From: Amycolatopsis sp. MtRt-6 | GTDB lineage: Bacteria > Actinomycetota > Actinomycetes > Mycobacteriales > Pseudonocardiaceae | Direction: 5' to 3' | DNA: 64,000 nucleotides | Assembly: GCF_017308975.1 (NCBI RefSeq) | Contig: NZ_JADWPD010000014.1 | Span: 124,001 to 188,000, forward strand | Shown: positions 25,625 to 37,309 of the stretch, one piece after another | Layout of the letters: each line of letters starts with the position of its first letter | How positions within the stretch are numbered: position 1 is the stretch's first letter | The notes under the pieces: model-generated | The model's input: the letters and a program-made list of their open reading frames with translations, nothing else | The model's database searches: none | What the model was told of the DNA's origin: nothing | Translations under genes and position numbers: made by a program

Positions 25625-26655
25625 CCACAGCTCGACAGGCGTCTGCTCGGTGCCTTGGACCACGTCGAACCGCCGGGGCAATGTGGACGATCCGGTCATG
25701 AGCGACTCGTACAGGAGCGCGGCCGCGATGGCCGGATCGGTGGTGGAGGCCGTCACCAGGTGACCGTCGTGCGTCAGCAGCAAGCTGCCCGTGTCGTGCG
25801 GGAGCGCGGCGATCCGGGCGGACCGGTGCCGCCGCAGCACGTCGGCCAGGACGTCCCCGGGTTCGTCGTGGCAGGCGGGGAGGGAAGTGAGGACGACCGG
25901 TGCCTCCCCGGGGAGTGCCTGCCGAGGGTGGTCTTCGTGGGCGACGAGGAACGCGGTGTCGAGATGCCCGGAGGCCTCGGTGGTGACGTCGGCCGGGTAC
26001 CGCGAGATCGTCGCGGTGGTGCCGCTCAGGCGGCACACGACGTGGTCCGCGCGGACGGGGGAGGGCCGGATCGTGGCGACCGCCTCGGGCGGGACGACCG
26101 GGAGGATCGCCGCGCCGTGCGGTTCGGCAAGCCCGAGGTGACCGTAGAAGAGGGCGCGCAGCCGCTGCGCGGACTCGCCGGGGCAGGAGGTGACGAGGTC
26201 GCGGAGCGGGTCGAACGTGCCGGGACGGTGTTCGGCGAAGGCGCGGTCGAGCTGGGTGCGCAGGTTCTCGCGCCGGTTGAGCCGTCGTGCGGTACGGCCC
26301 AGGAGCGCGCCGACGGAATCGGGCGCGACGTCGGCCTCGGGGAACGCCGCCAGTAGCACGGGCAGGTCGAGGGAAGCGCCGTAGCAGCTGGTCGCGCCGT
26401 GGTCGCCGACGACAAGGTCGGAGGCGAGCAGGACGGCCTGCCAGCCTTCCATCGGGCCGGCCAGGATCAGGCCCGCGCGGACGCAGTCGGCGAGCCAGGT
26501 GTGGACCTGCCACGGGCCGTGGCCGTGCCAGATGTTCGGGTGGATCAACCCCGCCACGCGGTATTCGTCGCGGGGGAGGCAGGCGAGGACCTCGCGGAAC
26601 AGCGAGGGCCAGCTGCCCAGCAGGGAGCGGTGCCACCACGTGGTGGCCAGGGTGA

Positions 26656-28623
<1,968 letters not shown>

Positions 28624-28646
28624 CGGGCGGGCAGGGGAAGCACCGG

Positions 28647-29522
28647 TCAGGACAGCGCCGGCAGGACGTCCGTGGCCACCGTGTCGAGGATCGCCTCGTC
28701 ACCCGCGAACGGACCCTCCCGCCGCGGCCACGGCGCCAGGACGTCGGTGAACCCCAGTTCCGCCGCGCGGCCCAGGAAGTCGCGGTAGACCTCGATGCTC
28801 GACAGGCTGAAGACCGGCGCCGCGTCGGTCTGGAGGAAGCGGCGGACCTCGGCCGGGTCGCGGTTTTCGGCTGACAGGGCGTCGGTGAACCGGGCCGACA
28901 GCTCGGCCAGCGACTTCCACCACCCCGCCATGCTGTCGTGGACGGCGCCGATGGTGACCCAGCCCTGGCCGTGCCGGGCCGTCAGTGCCAACGCCTTCGG
29001 GCCGTTCGCCGCCAGCACGAACGGGGTGCGCGGACGCTGGACACAGCCGGGGGCGGTGCGGGCGTTCACCGTTGTGTAGTACTCGCCGGAGTAGTCGGCC
29101 GTCCCCGTGGTCAGCAGCGTGTCGAGCAGCTCCACGAACTCCCGGTACCGCTTCGCCGGGCTCGTGGCCTTCGTGGTGCCACCGAAGACGTCCACGTCGT
29201 AGCCGTCCACCCCGCCGGCTCCGAGGCCCACCGTCAGCCTGCCGTCCGACAGGTCGTCCAGCGCCGTGACTTCCTGCACGAACGGCAGCGGGTGCCGGAA
29301 GTTCGGCGACGCCACCATGAAGCCCAGCTCGATCCGCGACGTCGCCAGCGCCGCCGCGCTCAACGTCGGCACCGAGCCGAACCACGGTTCGCCGACCAGC
29401 GGTCCCCAGCCCAGGTGGTCGAACGTCCACGCGTGGGCGAAGCCGTACGCCTCCGCGGCCTGCCACCTCGGCTTCGCCTCGGCCCAGCGGTACTCCGGAA
29501 GGATCGTGATCCCCGCCCGCAT
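28647..29522 (-). CDS. LLM-class (F420-dependent type) oxidoreductase
   Basis: A luciferase-like monooxygenase fold protein of 291 residues. It has the TIM-barrel N-terminus LPEYRWAEAKPRWQAAEAYGFAHAWTFDHL, LGFMVASPNFRHPLPF, LSDGRLTVGLGAGG, and the C-terminal helical region. Actinomycete members of this subgroup usually use coenzyme F420 rather than FMN, but the cofactor is not proven by sequence. The frame extends 25 codons upstream, but ATG 29522 has GGGGGAG six bases before it and begins at MRAGITILPE. It is first in a probable two-gene unit with the repeat-bearing glycosyltransferase gene 23 bases downstream. Possible substrates include sugar-phosphates or small metabolites; none can be chosen from the sequence. 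Confidence 0.88.
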   Translation of the reverse strand: MRAGITILPEYRWAEAKPRWQAAEAYGFAHAWTFDHLGWGPLVGEPWFGSVPTLSAAALATSRIELGFMVASPNFRHPLPFVQEVTALDDLSDGRLTVGLGAGGVDGYDVDVFGGTTKATSPAKRYREFVELLDTLLTTGTADYSGEYYTTVNARTAPGCVQRPRTPFVLAANGPKALALTARHGQGWVTIGAVHDSMAGWWKSLAELSARFTDALSAENRDPAEVRRFLQTDAAPVFSLSSIEVYRDFLGRAAELGFTDVLAPWPRREGPFAGDEAILDTVATDVLPALS

Positions 29523-29610
29523 CGCTTTCTCCCCCACGTCGATCCCCGCAGCGAACCCTGCCGTGCGCATTCGAACAGAATGCGCTTTCAAGGTCAACAG
29601 CGAGCCGGGG

Positions 29611-32406
29611 CTACAAGCTGGGGCGCTGCCGGTAGATCGCCACGCCGATCTGCTGGCTGACCTCGTCCAGCCGGGCCGCCGCGGTCCTGATCGCGTCGGC
29701 GTCCGTGCCGGCGAGGGCGGTGCGCAGCACGTCGATGGCCTCGCGGGCCTGGCCCTGCATCGCGAACGGGAACTTGCCGCCGTGCTCGCGGACGAACCCC
29801 TCCAGCTGGTAGATCGACGTCTCCGCGCGGTTGCGCAGCTCCGCCTCCGCGCGGCGGCGCTGGTCGTCCTCCGTCCAGCGTTCCGCGTCGCGCACCATGC
29901 GGCCGATCTCGTCGCGGGACAGGCCCACCCCGCCGGAGATGTCGAGTGACTGCTCGCGGCCGGTGCCGAGGTCGCGGGCCGACACGTGCATCACGCCGTT
30001 GGGGTCGAGGTCGAACGTCACCTCGAACTGGGGGACGCCGCGGGGTGCCGGGGGCAGGCCGGTCAGCTCGAACGTGCCCAGGTGCCGGTTCTCCTTCGCG
30101 ATCTCGCGCTCGCCCTGGTACACGCTGACCTGGATGGACGGCTGGTTGTCCTCGGCCGTGGTGAAGATTTCCGAACGCTTCGCCGGGAAACTCGTGTTGC
30201 GGGGGATGACCCTCGTGAACACCCCGCCCTTGGTCTCGATGCCGAGCGAAACGGGGTTCACGTCGAGCAGGAGCGTGTCCTGCACCTCGCCGGCCAGCAC
30301 GCCGGCCTGCAGGGCGGCGCCGGCCGCGACGATCTCGTTGGCGCTGAACCGCTGCTTCGGGGTGGTCCCGCCCAGCAGCTCGCGGACGAGCGCGAGAAAC
30401 GCCGGCATCCGCGCGGCGCCGCCGGCGAACAGGACGTGGTCGATCTGCGCCGCGGTGATGCCCGCTTCGCGGAGGACGTCGGTGACCGGGCCGCGGACGC
30501 GGTCCAACAGGTCCGCGGTGATGCTCTCGAACTCGGCGCGGGTGAGGGCCTCGTCGAGGTGCAACGGCTCCTTCTCGGCGCTCACCGTGATGTAGGGCAG
30601 GGCGATCGTCGTGCGCTGCACGCTGGACAACGCGATCTTCGCCTGCTCCGCGGCTTCCCGCAGCCGTTGCAGTGCCATCCGGTCGGCCCGGAGGTCGATG
30701 CCCCGCGCGCGCCGGAAGCGGGCCACGACGTGGTCGACGATCCGCTGGTCCCAGTCGTCGCCACCGAGCTGGTTGTCCCCGCTGGTCGCCTTGACCTCGA
30801 AGACGCCGGTGCCGCACTCCAGCAGGGAGACGTCGAACGTGCCGCCGCCCAGGTCGCAGACGAGCACCGTGGCGTCGTCGGCGGCGCCCAGCCCGGAGGC
30901 CAGCGCCGCGGCGGTCGGCTCGCTGAGCAGCCGCAGGACTTTCAGCCCGGCGATCTCGGCGGCCTCCTTCGTGGCTTGCCTTTGGTGGTCGGTGAAGTAG
31001 GCGGGCACGGTGAGCACGACGTCGGTGATCTTCGCGTTGAGCCCGTCCTCGGCGTCGTGCTTGAGCTTCGCCAGGACGCGGGCGGCGATCTCCTGCGCCG
31101 TGTAGCGCCGCCCGTCGACCGGCGGCGACTTCCAGTCCGTCCCGATGAGCCGCTTGATCGAGCGGAACGTCCGGTCCGCGTTCGTCACCGCCTGGTTCTT
31201 CGCCGACTGCCCGACGAAGACTTCGCCCGACTTCGCGAACGCGACGACGGACGGCGTCGTGAGCGTGCCTTCGGCGTTGGGCACCAGGAACGGGCTGCGG
31301 TTTTCGAGCGTGGCGAGGGCGGAGTTGGTGGTGCCGAAGTCGATGCCGACCGACGTCAGCTGCCGCCGCGGCGGCTCGTCGGCCTTCGGCCGTTCGGGTT
31401 CCCGCGGCTCGGCAGGCGGCTCCGGGACGGGCCGGGCGGCCGGCTGCCCGCGCAGCTCCCGGAGGGCTTCGGCCGCCTTGCTCGCCAGCGACCGGCTGTC
31501 GTCGTCGGTGAGGGCGGTCAACGCCTCGAGCGCCGCCCTCGCCAGCAGCGGCTCGTCGCCCTTGACCAGCGTGACGAGCATGCCGATCGCTTCCGCGCGG
31601 TCCTGCGGCACGGGTTCCCGCAGGGCGCGGGCGACCGCGGGCGGGAGAACGGCGTGCGGTCCGGTCGTCCAGGCGACGTTGCGGGCCAGCGCGAGGTCGT
31701 CCACCGTGCCGCCGCCACGGCGTTGCGGCTTCGGCAGCCCGCGGGCGTTCAGGGCGCGCAGGAGGTGCCGGTAGATCTGGGCGAGGGTGAGGAACTCGGG
31801 GCCGTCGGCGAGGCCGTCGCCGAGGAGCCGGAGGAGCTCCCCGGTGAACGCGGTGTGGGGCGCGCCGAGCGGGGCGTTGGCGGTTTCGTTGGCGGCGGAC
31901 GACGTCAGGGTGTAGCGCCCGGGGATGTCGATCTGCCCGGACACCACCGAGCCGGGATCGGCCATCGCTTCGATGGCCCGGCCCGAGAAGCAGCAGTCGA
32001 GGATCAGGATGTTGTGGATCGCCGGGCTTTCGCGGAAGACCCGGTCGATCATGGTGAGCGGCAGCGCGGAGTAGGCGACGCGCTGCGCCCGCGTCGAGGA
32101 CAGCCCGAGGTAGAGCGCACCGTCGGCGTCGACGAGGCCGTGGCCGGCGTAGTAGACGAGGAGGGTGTCCTCGGCCTGCTCGGCGATCTCGGCCATCCGG
32201 GAGCCGAGCTGGTGGCTGTTGTCCGGGTCGGTGATCACCGTGCAGTGCCGCGCCGCGAACCCGCCGAAGTCCTCGCGGGTCAGGTGGTCGGCGAGGCCGG
32301 TGACGTTGCCCAGCACCGCGGGCAGGTCCGGCAGGCTGTCGTCGCCGGGGTAGCGGGCGGTGCCGACGAGGATGACGCGGGACCTCCCCGGATCGGGCAG
32401 GCGCAC
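29611..32406 (-). CDS. Caspase-Hsp70 fusion protein
   Basis: A 931-residue fusion of a protease to a complete chaperone. Residues 8-250 are a caspase domain with the dyad His89 in YYAGHGLVD and a Cys in LILDCCFSG (Cys139 by alignment to the metacaspase DxC pattern). A linker with helical repeats and a Pro/Glu stretch follows. Residues 353-870 are a full Hsp70: phosphate-1 VGIDFGTTNS, connect-1 VVLTVPAYF, phosphate-2 CDLGGGTFDVSLLE, adenosine motif LFAGGAARMP, then a substrate-binding beta domain (VNPVSLGIETKGGVF, NTSFPAKRSEIF) and lid helices. The GTG start is three bases after the stop of the EACC1-like gene, with GGGAGAGG ahead. A likely reading is that substrate capture or unfolding stress switches on the caspase. 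No other stress genes are adjacent. Confidence 0.93.
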   Translation of the reverse strand: MRLPDPGRSRVILVGTARYPGDDSLPDLPAVLGNVTGLADHLTREDFGGFAARHCTVITDPDNSHQLGSRMAEIAEQAEDTLLVYYAGHGLVDADGALYLGLSSTRAQRVAYSALPLTMIDRVFRESPAIHNILILDCCFSGRAIEAMADPGSVVSGQIDIPGRYTLTSSAANETANAPLGAPHTAFTGELLRLLGDGLADGPEFLTLAQIYRHLLRALNARGLPKPQRRGGGTVDDLALARNVAWTTGPHAVLPPAVARALREPVPQDRAEAIGMLVTLVKGDEPLLARAALEALTALTDDDSRSLASKAAEALRELRGQPAARPVPEPPAEPREPERPKADEPPRRQLTSVGIDFGTTNSALATLENRSPFLVPNAEGTLTTPSVVAFAKSGEVFVGQSAKNQAVTNADRTFRSIKRLIGTDWKSPPVDGRRYTAQEIAARVLAKLKHDAEDGLNAKITDVVLTVPAYFTDHQRQATKEAAEIAGLKVLRLLSEPTAAALASGLGAADDATVLVCDLGGGTFDVSLLECGTGVFEVKATSGDNQLGGDDWDQRIVDHVVARFRRARGIDLRADRMALQRLREAAEQAKIALSSVQRTTIALPYITVSAEKEPLHLDEALTRAEFESITADLLDRVRGPVTDVLREAGITAAQIDHVLFAGGAARMPAFLALVRELLGGTTPKQRFSANEIVAAGAALQAGVLAGEVQDTLLLDVNPVSLGIETKGGVFTRVIPRNTSFPAKRSEIFTTAEDNQPSIQVSVYQGEREIAKENRHLGTFELTGLPPAPRGVPQFEVTFDLDPNGVMHVSARDLGTGREQSLDISGGVGLSRDEIGRMVRDAERWTEDDQRRRAEAELRNRAETSIYQLEGFVREHGGKFPFAMQGQAREAIDVLRTALAGTDADAIRTAAARLDEVSQQIGVAIYRQRPSL

Positions 32407-32409
32407 CGG

Positions 32410-32766
32410 CTACCTCTCCCGCTCGGCGTCGAGGACGCTCTTGATGACGGCTTCGGCGTCGGCGACCCGCTGGGCGGTGACCTTCACCGAGCGGGCGCCG
32501 TCGCCGTCGGTGGTGATCTCGATCGTGGTGTCCGAGCGTTGCTGACGCAGCCAGGTCGACAGCGACCGGGCGAGCACCGCGGCCGCGCCCCCGCCGCCGA
32601 GCGCCACGGTCAGCACGTCCGCGACCGCGCCCATCTCGCCGGGCGCGGGGGCGCCGCCGGTCAGCTCGAGCCGCCCCCGCAGTTCGCTTTCGGCCCGCAG
32701 CCAGGTCAAGAGCGGGCGGAGCCTGTCACGGGAGTCCGCCGTGGTCACCCGAATCCGTGCCTGCAT
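32410..32766 (-). CDS. EACC1-like effector-associated small protein
   Basis: A 118-residue protein resembling effector-associated constant component 1 of predicted bacterial conflict systems. It starts with a short beta/alpha unit (ARIRVTTADSRDRLRPLLTWLRAESELRGRLEL), has the characteristic PGEMGAVADVLTVALGGGGAAAVLARSLSTWL (hydrophobic, Gly/Ala-rich, probably amphipathic or membrane-seeking) and ends in a strand (TTIEITTDGDGARSVKVTA) and a helix. GGAGGAG precedes the ATG. The caspase-Hsp70 gene follows with only three bases between, so the pair forms an operon. In the family, EACC1 occurs beside varied effectors and is thought to adapt or tether them. The exact function is not established. Confidence 0.72.
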   Translation of the reverse strand: MQARIRVTTADSRDRLRPLLTWLRAESELRGRLELTGGAPAPGEMGAVADVLTVALGGGGAAAVLARSLSTWLRQQRSDTTIEITTDGDGARSVKVTAQRVADAEAVIKSVLDAERER

Positions 32767-32850
32767 CCACGCTCCTCCGCCCCGAACCCCGGCTGTCCAC
32801 TCAATCGTAGGACGCGGTGGCTTCGCTACAGGCGATTTCGGGCGGCGGAG

Positions 32851-33030
32851 TCAGCAGCAGCGATCCGGCGGACGGCCCTCCCGCCGCCGCAGCCGTTCGA
32901 GCTCGTACGCCCGGCGGGTCGGCACCGGCCGGTCCGGGCACTGCGCCCGCGCGCGGGCGCAGTGCCGTTCGTACTCCGCCGCCCCGCCGATCTCCCGGAC
33001 GTACCAGCGGAGCAGGCGCAGTACCTTCAC
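32851..33030 (-). CDS. ybdD: YbdD/YjiX family small protein (DUF466)
   Basis: A 59-residue basic protein beginning MKVLRLLRWYVREIGGAAEYERH and ending in an Arg-rich helix, RRAYELERLRRREGRPPDRCC. Proteins of this type are encoded directly after CstA-family peptide/pyruvate transporters in many bacteria and are needed for their activity. The GTG start overlaps the cstA stop (GTGA), which fixes both the start and the partnership. Confidence 0.85.
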   Translation of the reverse strand: MKVLRLLRWYVREIGGAAEYERHCARARAQCPDRPVPTRRAYELERLRRREGRPPDRCC

Positions 33031-35123
33031 CTCCGGCCGCCGGCGGAGATCAGCGATTCGACGTAGGGCGCCTCGCTCGACGACGGTGTCCCGCGGCCGC
33101 GCACCGAACGGACGCAGACCACCGCGGCGTTGCCGACCACGACCACGACCAGCAGCAGGAAGACCGCGACCAGCACACCGTCCACAGTGGAGTTCACGAC
33201 CACCGCGTGCATGTCGGCCGCGGTCTTGGCGGGCGGCAGCACACGGCCGGCGTCGAGCGCGTCGGCGTACCGGGCCCGCTGGGCGAAGAAGCCGATCTGG
33301 GGGTTGGCCGAGAAGATCTTCTCCAGGCTCGCCGTGAACGTGACGGCGATGGTCCAGGCCAGCGGGATCCCGGTCACCCACGCCCAGCGCAGCCGGCCCG
33401 ACTTGACGAGCACCGTCGTGGTGACCGCGAGCGCGACGACGGCGAGGAGCTGGTTGGCGATGCCGAAGAGCGGGAAGAGCTGGTTGATCCCGCCGAGCGG
33501 GTCCGTCGCGCCCGCGTAGAGGAAGTAGCCCCAGGCCGCCACCACCAGGGCGCTGGCGAGCCAGCTGCCCGGCTTCCAGGTCACCCGGCCGATCGGCTTC
33601 CAGACGTTGCCCAGCATGTCCTGCAGCATGAAGCGCCCGACGCGGGTGCCCGCGTCGACGGTGGTGAGGATGAACAGGGCCTCGAACATGATCGCGAAGT
33701 GGTACCAGAACGCCTTCGCCGACTCGCTGCCGAAGAGCCCGGAAAGAATCTCCGACATGCCGACCGCCAGCGTCGGCGCGCCGCCGGTGCGGGCGACGAG
33801 GCTGTGCTCGCCGACCGCCTGCGCCGCCGCGTCGAGCTGATCGGGCGTGATCGTGAACCCGAGCTCGGTCACGGCGCGGGCGGCGGACCCCGCCGTCGAC
33901 CCGAGCACGCCGGCCGGGGCGTTCATCGCGTAGTACAGCCCGGGATCCAGGGCGCAGGCCGCGATCAGCGCCGTGACCGCCACGAACGACTCCATCAGCA
34001 TCGCGCCGTAGCCGATCAGCCGGACCTGGGACTCCTTCTGGATCAGCTTCGGGGTGGTCCCGGACGACACCAGGGCGTGGAAACCGGACAACGCCCCGCA
34101 CGCGATCGTGATGAACAGGAAGGGAAAGAGCGTGCCCGAGAAGACCGGGCCGGTGCCGGTGGCCGCGAACCGCGTCACCGCGCCGCTCTGCAGGACCGGC
34201 CCGACGACCAGCACGCCGACCGCCAGCAGGGCGATCGTGCCGATCTTCATGAACGTCGAGAGGTAGTCGCGGGGCGCGAGCAGTGCCCACACCGGCAGCA
34301 CCGACGCGACGAACCCGTAGCCGGCGAGGCCGAGCACGAGCGTCGCCGGGCTCCAGGTGAACGCGGCCGCGAGCGCGGAGTGCTCGACCCAGCCGCCGCC
34401 CGCGATGGCGAGCAGGAGCAGGACCACCCCGAGCACGCTCGCCTCCAGGACGCGTCCTGGCCGCAGGAACCGCAGGTAGCAGCCCATCAGCAGGGCGATC
34501 GGGATCGTCATGACGACCGAGAAGGTGCCCCACGGCGAGTGCGCCAGCGCGTTGACCACGACCAGGGCCAGCACCGCCAGCAGGATGATCATGATGGCGA
34601 AGACGGCGAGCAGCGCGGCCGCGCCGCCCACCTTGCCGATTTCGTCCCTGGCCAGCTGGCCGAGGCTCTTGCCGTCGCGCCGCAGCGAAAGGAAGAGCAC
34701 GACCATGTCCTGCACGGCGCCCGCGAAGATCACGCCGGCGACGATCCAGATCGTCCCCGGCAGGTAACCCATCTGGGCGGCCAGCACCGGGCCGACCAGC
34801 GGTCCGGCGCCGGCGATCGCGGCGAAGTGGTGCCCGAGCAGGATGCGCCGGTCGGTCGGCTGGTAGTCGGCGCCGTCCTCCAGCCGCTCCGCCGGGGTGG
34901 CCCGGCGGTCGTCGACCCGCAGCACCCGGCGCGCGATGAACCGCGCGTAGAAGCGGTACGCGATGAGGTAGGAGCCCAGGGCGGCCAGGAGCAGCCAGAC
35001 GGCCGAAACGCGTTCCCCGCGGGACAGCGCGAGCACGGCCCAGCCGACGGCACCGGCCAGCGCCACGGTGGTCCACAGCAGGATCGGCCGGATCCTGGCC
35101 GCGGGCACGACGAATCTTGACAA
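33027..35123 (-). CDS. cstA: CstA family carbon-starvation transporter (pyruvate/peptide uptake)
   Basis: A 698-residue polytopic membrane protein with about 15-18 hydrophobic segments. Family signatures include GHHFAAIAGAGPLVGPVLAAQMGYLPGTIW, VAGVIFAGAVQDMVVLF, HALVSSGTTPKLIQ, GYGAMLMESFVAVTALIAAC and the FEALFILTTVDAGTRVGRFM block. CstA proteins import pyruvate or peptides under carbon limitation. The open frame continues 167 codons upstream without family character. TTG 35123 is chosen because AGGAG lies six bases before it and the protein then starts with a basic stretch and the first membrane segment, at normal family length. It overlaps ybdD at its 3' end and is divergent from a second solute transporter gene across 186 bases. 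Confidence 0.93.
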   Translation of the reverse strand: MSRFVVPAARIRPILLWTTVALAGAVGWAVLALSRGERVSAVWLLLAALGSYLIAYRFYARFIARRVLRVDDRRATPAERLEDGADYQPTDRRILLGHHFAAIAGAGPLVGPVLAAQMGYLPGTIWIVAGVIFAGAVQDMVVLFLSLRRDGKSLGQLARDEIGKVGGAAALLAVFAIMIILLAVLALVVVNALAHSPWGTFSVVMTIPIALLMGCYLRFLRPGRVLEASVLGVVLLLLAIAGGGWVEHSALAAAFTWSPATLVLGLAGYGFVASVLPVWALLAPRDYLSTFMKIGTIALLAVGVLVVGPVLQSGAVTRFAATGTGPVFSGTLFPFLFITIACGALSGFHALVSSGTTPKLIQKESQVRLIGYGAMLMESFVAVTALIAACALDPGLYYAMNAPAGVLGSTAGSAARAVTELGFTITPDQLDAAAQAVGEHSLVARTGGAPTLAVGMSEILSGLFGSESAKAFWYHFAIMFEALFILTTVDAGTRVGRFMLQDMLGNVWKPIGRVTWKPGSWLASALVVAAWGYFLYAGATDPLGGINQLFPLFGIANQLLAVVALAVTTTVLVKSGRLRWAWVTGIPLAWTIAVTFTASLEKIFSANPQIGFFAQRARYADALDAGRVLPPAKTAADMHAVVVNSTVDGVLVAVFLLLVVVVVGNAAVVCVRSVRGRGTPSSSEAPYVESLISAGGRR

Positions 35124-35309
35124 GGTTGACTCCTCGGATCGGGAGGAACTGACGAGGTGGGCGCCGAGGCCCGCCTTGTGCGAGAGTTGCCGGTCCCCGG
35201 TTCCGGTGGACACGCGTGCGCGGCGAAAGTTTTCCGCGGATTCCTGTCCTCCGGATCCGGTGGTCCGGCAACTGGCAGACAAGAGCGGGCGTGCCGAAGG
35301 CGGTGACCG

Positions 35310-36776
35310 ATGTCGGGAGACCTCATGACGGCGCTCGCCGTCGTCGGCGGGGCGTCCCTGCTCGCCGTCGCCGCCCGCCGGTTCCACCGCACCGAAGAGC
35401 TGCCGACGCTGGACGGCTGGGCACTGGCCGACCGCGGTCTCGGTCCGGTGTGGACCTGGTTCCTGCTCGGCAGCACGATCTTCACGGCCTACACGTTCAT
35501 CGCCGTGCCCGGGCTGGTGTTCGCCACCGGGGCACCCGCGTTCTTTTCGCTGCCCTACACCGTGGTCATCTGCCCGCTGGCCTTCGTGCTCCTCCCGCGG
35601 CTGTGGGCGGTGGCGCGCGAGCACGGCTACGTCACCGTCGCCGACTTCGTCCGCGGCCGGTACGGCTCGTCGGCGCTGGCGCTCGTCGTGGCGCTGACGG
35701 GCATCCTCGCGACCATGCCGTACCTCGCGCTCCAGCTGGTCGGCATCCGCGCGGTCCTCGTCGCGGCCGGGCTGCCCGCCCGGACGGTGGCCGGCGACCT
35801 GGTGATGGTGGCGCTCTTCGCCGGGCTCGCGATGGCGACGTACCAGCGTGGCCTGCGGGCGCCCACGGTCATCTCGGCGTTCAAGACCGTGGCCGTCTTC
35901 GGCGCGGCCGTCTTCGTCCTCGGGTTCGTCCTGGGGCGGACCGGTGGGTCAGGGGAGATCTTCGACGCCGCTTCCGAGCGCGGTGCGCTGCTGCTCACCC
36001 CCGCGCAGCAACCGGCGTTCGCCACGCTCGCGCTCGGCTCGGCGCTCGCCCTGTTCATGTACCCGCACGTCCTCACGGCGGGCTTCGCCGCGAACAGCCG
36101 CGACACCCTGCGCAAGGCCGCGGTCGCGCTGCCGGCCTGGACCGCGATCCTCGCGGTGTTCGCCTTCTTCGGCATCGCCGCCTTCGCCGCCGGCGTGCGC
36201 ACCGCGCCCGGCGGCGCCGAGGCCACGGTTCCGCTGCTGGTGGAGCAGGTCCTGCCGGCACCGGCGGCCGGGCTCGTCTTCGGCGCCCTCGTCGTCGGCG
36301 GGCTCGTCCCGGCCGCCGTCATGTCGATCTCGGCCGCGACGTCCTTCGTCCGCAACGTCTACGTCGAGTACTTCCACCCGACCGCGACGCCGAAGCGCCA
36401 GGTGCGCATCGCGAAAGCCGTTTCCCTCACCGCGAAGGTCGGCGCCATCGCGTTCGTCTTCGGCCTGCGCGACCAGGACGCCATCAACCTCCAGCTGCTG
36501 GGCGGGGTGTGGATCCTGCAGATCTTCCCGGCGGTGGTCCTCGGCCTGGCCGCGCGGCGGCTGCCCCACCGGGCGCTGCTGGCGGGCTGGGCCGCGGGGA
36601 TGGCCGGCGGCACGTTCGCCGTCGTGCACGCGGGGTTTTCCCCGGTGGTCGCGATCGGGCCGGCCGGCGTCTACGCGGGCGTCGTCGCGCTGGTCGTGAA
36701 CCTGGCCGTCACCTTCGCCGCGGCCGCGCTGCTCGTGCCCACGAAGGACTCCCCCGAGAGCGGAGTGAACCCATGA
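35310..36776 (+). CDS. Sodium:solute symporter family (SSS) permease
   Basis: A 488-residue integral membrane protein with about 13 hydrophobic helices, in the SSS/MctP-like monocarboxylate permease group. It has WTWFLLGSTIFTAYTFIAVPGLVFATGAPAFF, YVTVADFVRGRYGS, FPAVVLGLAARRLPHRALLAGW and the conserved ALFMYPHVLTAGFAANSRDTLRKA. The substrate is probably a small carboxylate such as pyruvate, lactate or acetate; this is inferred from family and from the divergent cstA. Its stop overlaps the start of the sigma-factor gene (ATGA), an unusual coupling of a transporter with transcriptional control. Confidence 0.9.
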   Translation: MSGDLMTALAVVGGASLLAVAARRFHRTEELPTLDGWALADRGLGPVWTWFLLGSTIFTAYTFIAVPGLVFATGAPAFFSLPYTVVICPLAFVLLPRLWAVAREHGYVTVADFVRGRYGSSALALVVALTGILATMPYLALQLVGIRAVLVAAGLPARTVAGDLVMVALFAGLAMATYQRGLRAPTVISAFKTVAVFGAAVFVLGFVLGRTGGSGEIFDAASERGALLLTPAQQPAFATLALGSALALFMYPHVLTAGFAANSRDTLRKAAVALPAWTAILAVFAFFGIAAFAAGVRTAPGGAEATVPLLVEQVLPAPAAGLVFGALVVGGLVPAAVMSISAATSFVRNVYVEYFHPTATPKRQVRIAKAVSLTAKVGAIAFVFGLRDQDAINLQLLGGVWILQIFPAVVLGLAARRLPHRALLAGWAAGMAGGTFAVVHAGFSPVVAIGPAGVYAGVVALVVNLAVTFAAAALLVPTKDSPESGVNP

Positions 36777-37309
36777 GACGGACCGAGTCCCGGCCGCAGC
36801 CGTCCGTGACCGGCGGCGACGCCGAGCGCGAGGCGGGCGTGGCGAGGCTGTTCGACCTGCACTACCCGGCGATGCTGCGGCTGGCCGCCCTGCTCGGGGC
36901 CGACGATCCGGAGAACGTCGTGGCCGAGGCGTACTACCAGATCTACCGGAAGTGGCGGAAGGTCCGCGACGCCGGGGCCGCGGAGGCGTACCTGCGGTCG
37001 ATCATCTGCAACCTCACCCGGATGCGGATCCGCCACCTGCAGGTCGTCCGCCGCAACAGCCCGGCGCTGCGGGTGGAGCCGGTGGCCTCGCCGGAGGACT
37101 CCGTGCTGCTGCGCGACGACCAGCGGGCCCTGGTCGGCGTCCTGCGCGAACTGCCCGCGCGGCAACGGGAAGCGCTCGTCCTGCGGTACTGGCAGGGCCT
37201 GAAGGAAACCGAGATCGCGGCGGCGATGGGCATCTCGCCGGGATCGGTCAAGACCCACGCCGCGCGCGGGATGGCCGCCCTGACCCAGCGAATGGAGGCC
37301 CGGCGATGA
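36773..37309 (+). CDS. SigE-family ECF RNA polymerase sigma factor
   Basis: A 178-residue sigma-70 of ECF type. Region 2 is LFDLHYPAMLRLAALLGADDPENVVAEAYYQIYRKWRKVRDAGAAEAYLRSIICNLTR. Region 4 with its helix-turn-helix is LPARQREALVLRYWQGLKETEIAAAMGISPGSVKTHAARGMAAL. The pattern is that of the actinobacterial SigE-family/SigM-like group. An open frame runs far upstream through the transporter, but ATG 36773 overlaps the transporter stop and starts just ahead of region 2. It is followed, again with ATGA overlap, by a small one-helix membrane protein that is the likely anti-sigma factor. Target promoters are not visible. Confidence 0.88.
   Translation: MRRTESRPQPSVTGGDAEREAGVARLFDLHYPAMLRLAALLGADDPENVVAEAYYQIYRKWRKVRDAGAAEAYLRSIICNLTRMRIRHLQVVRRNSPALRVEPVASPEDSVLLRDDQRALVGVLRELPARQREALVLRYWQGLKETEIAAAMGISPGSVKTHAARGMAALTQRMEARR

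Noticed and set aside
29986..33066. 1026-codon plus-strand open frame opposite the caspase-Hsp70 gene
   Set aside because: Antisense shadow of the Hsp70 fusion, with Arg/Gly/Asp-rich meaningless sequence.
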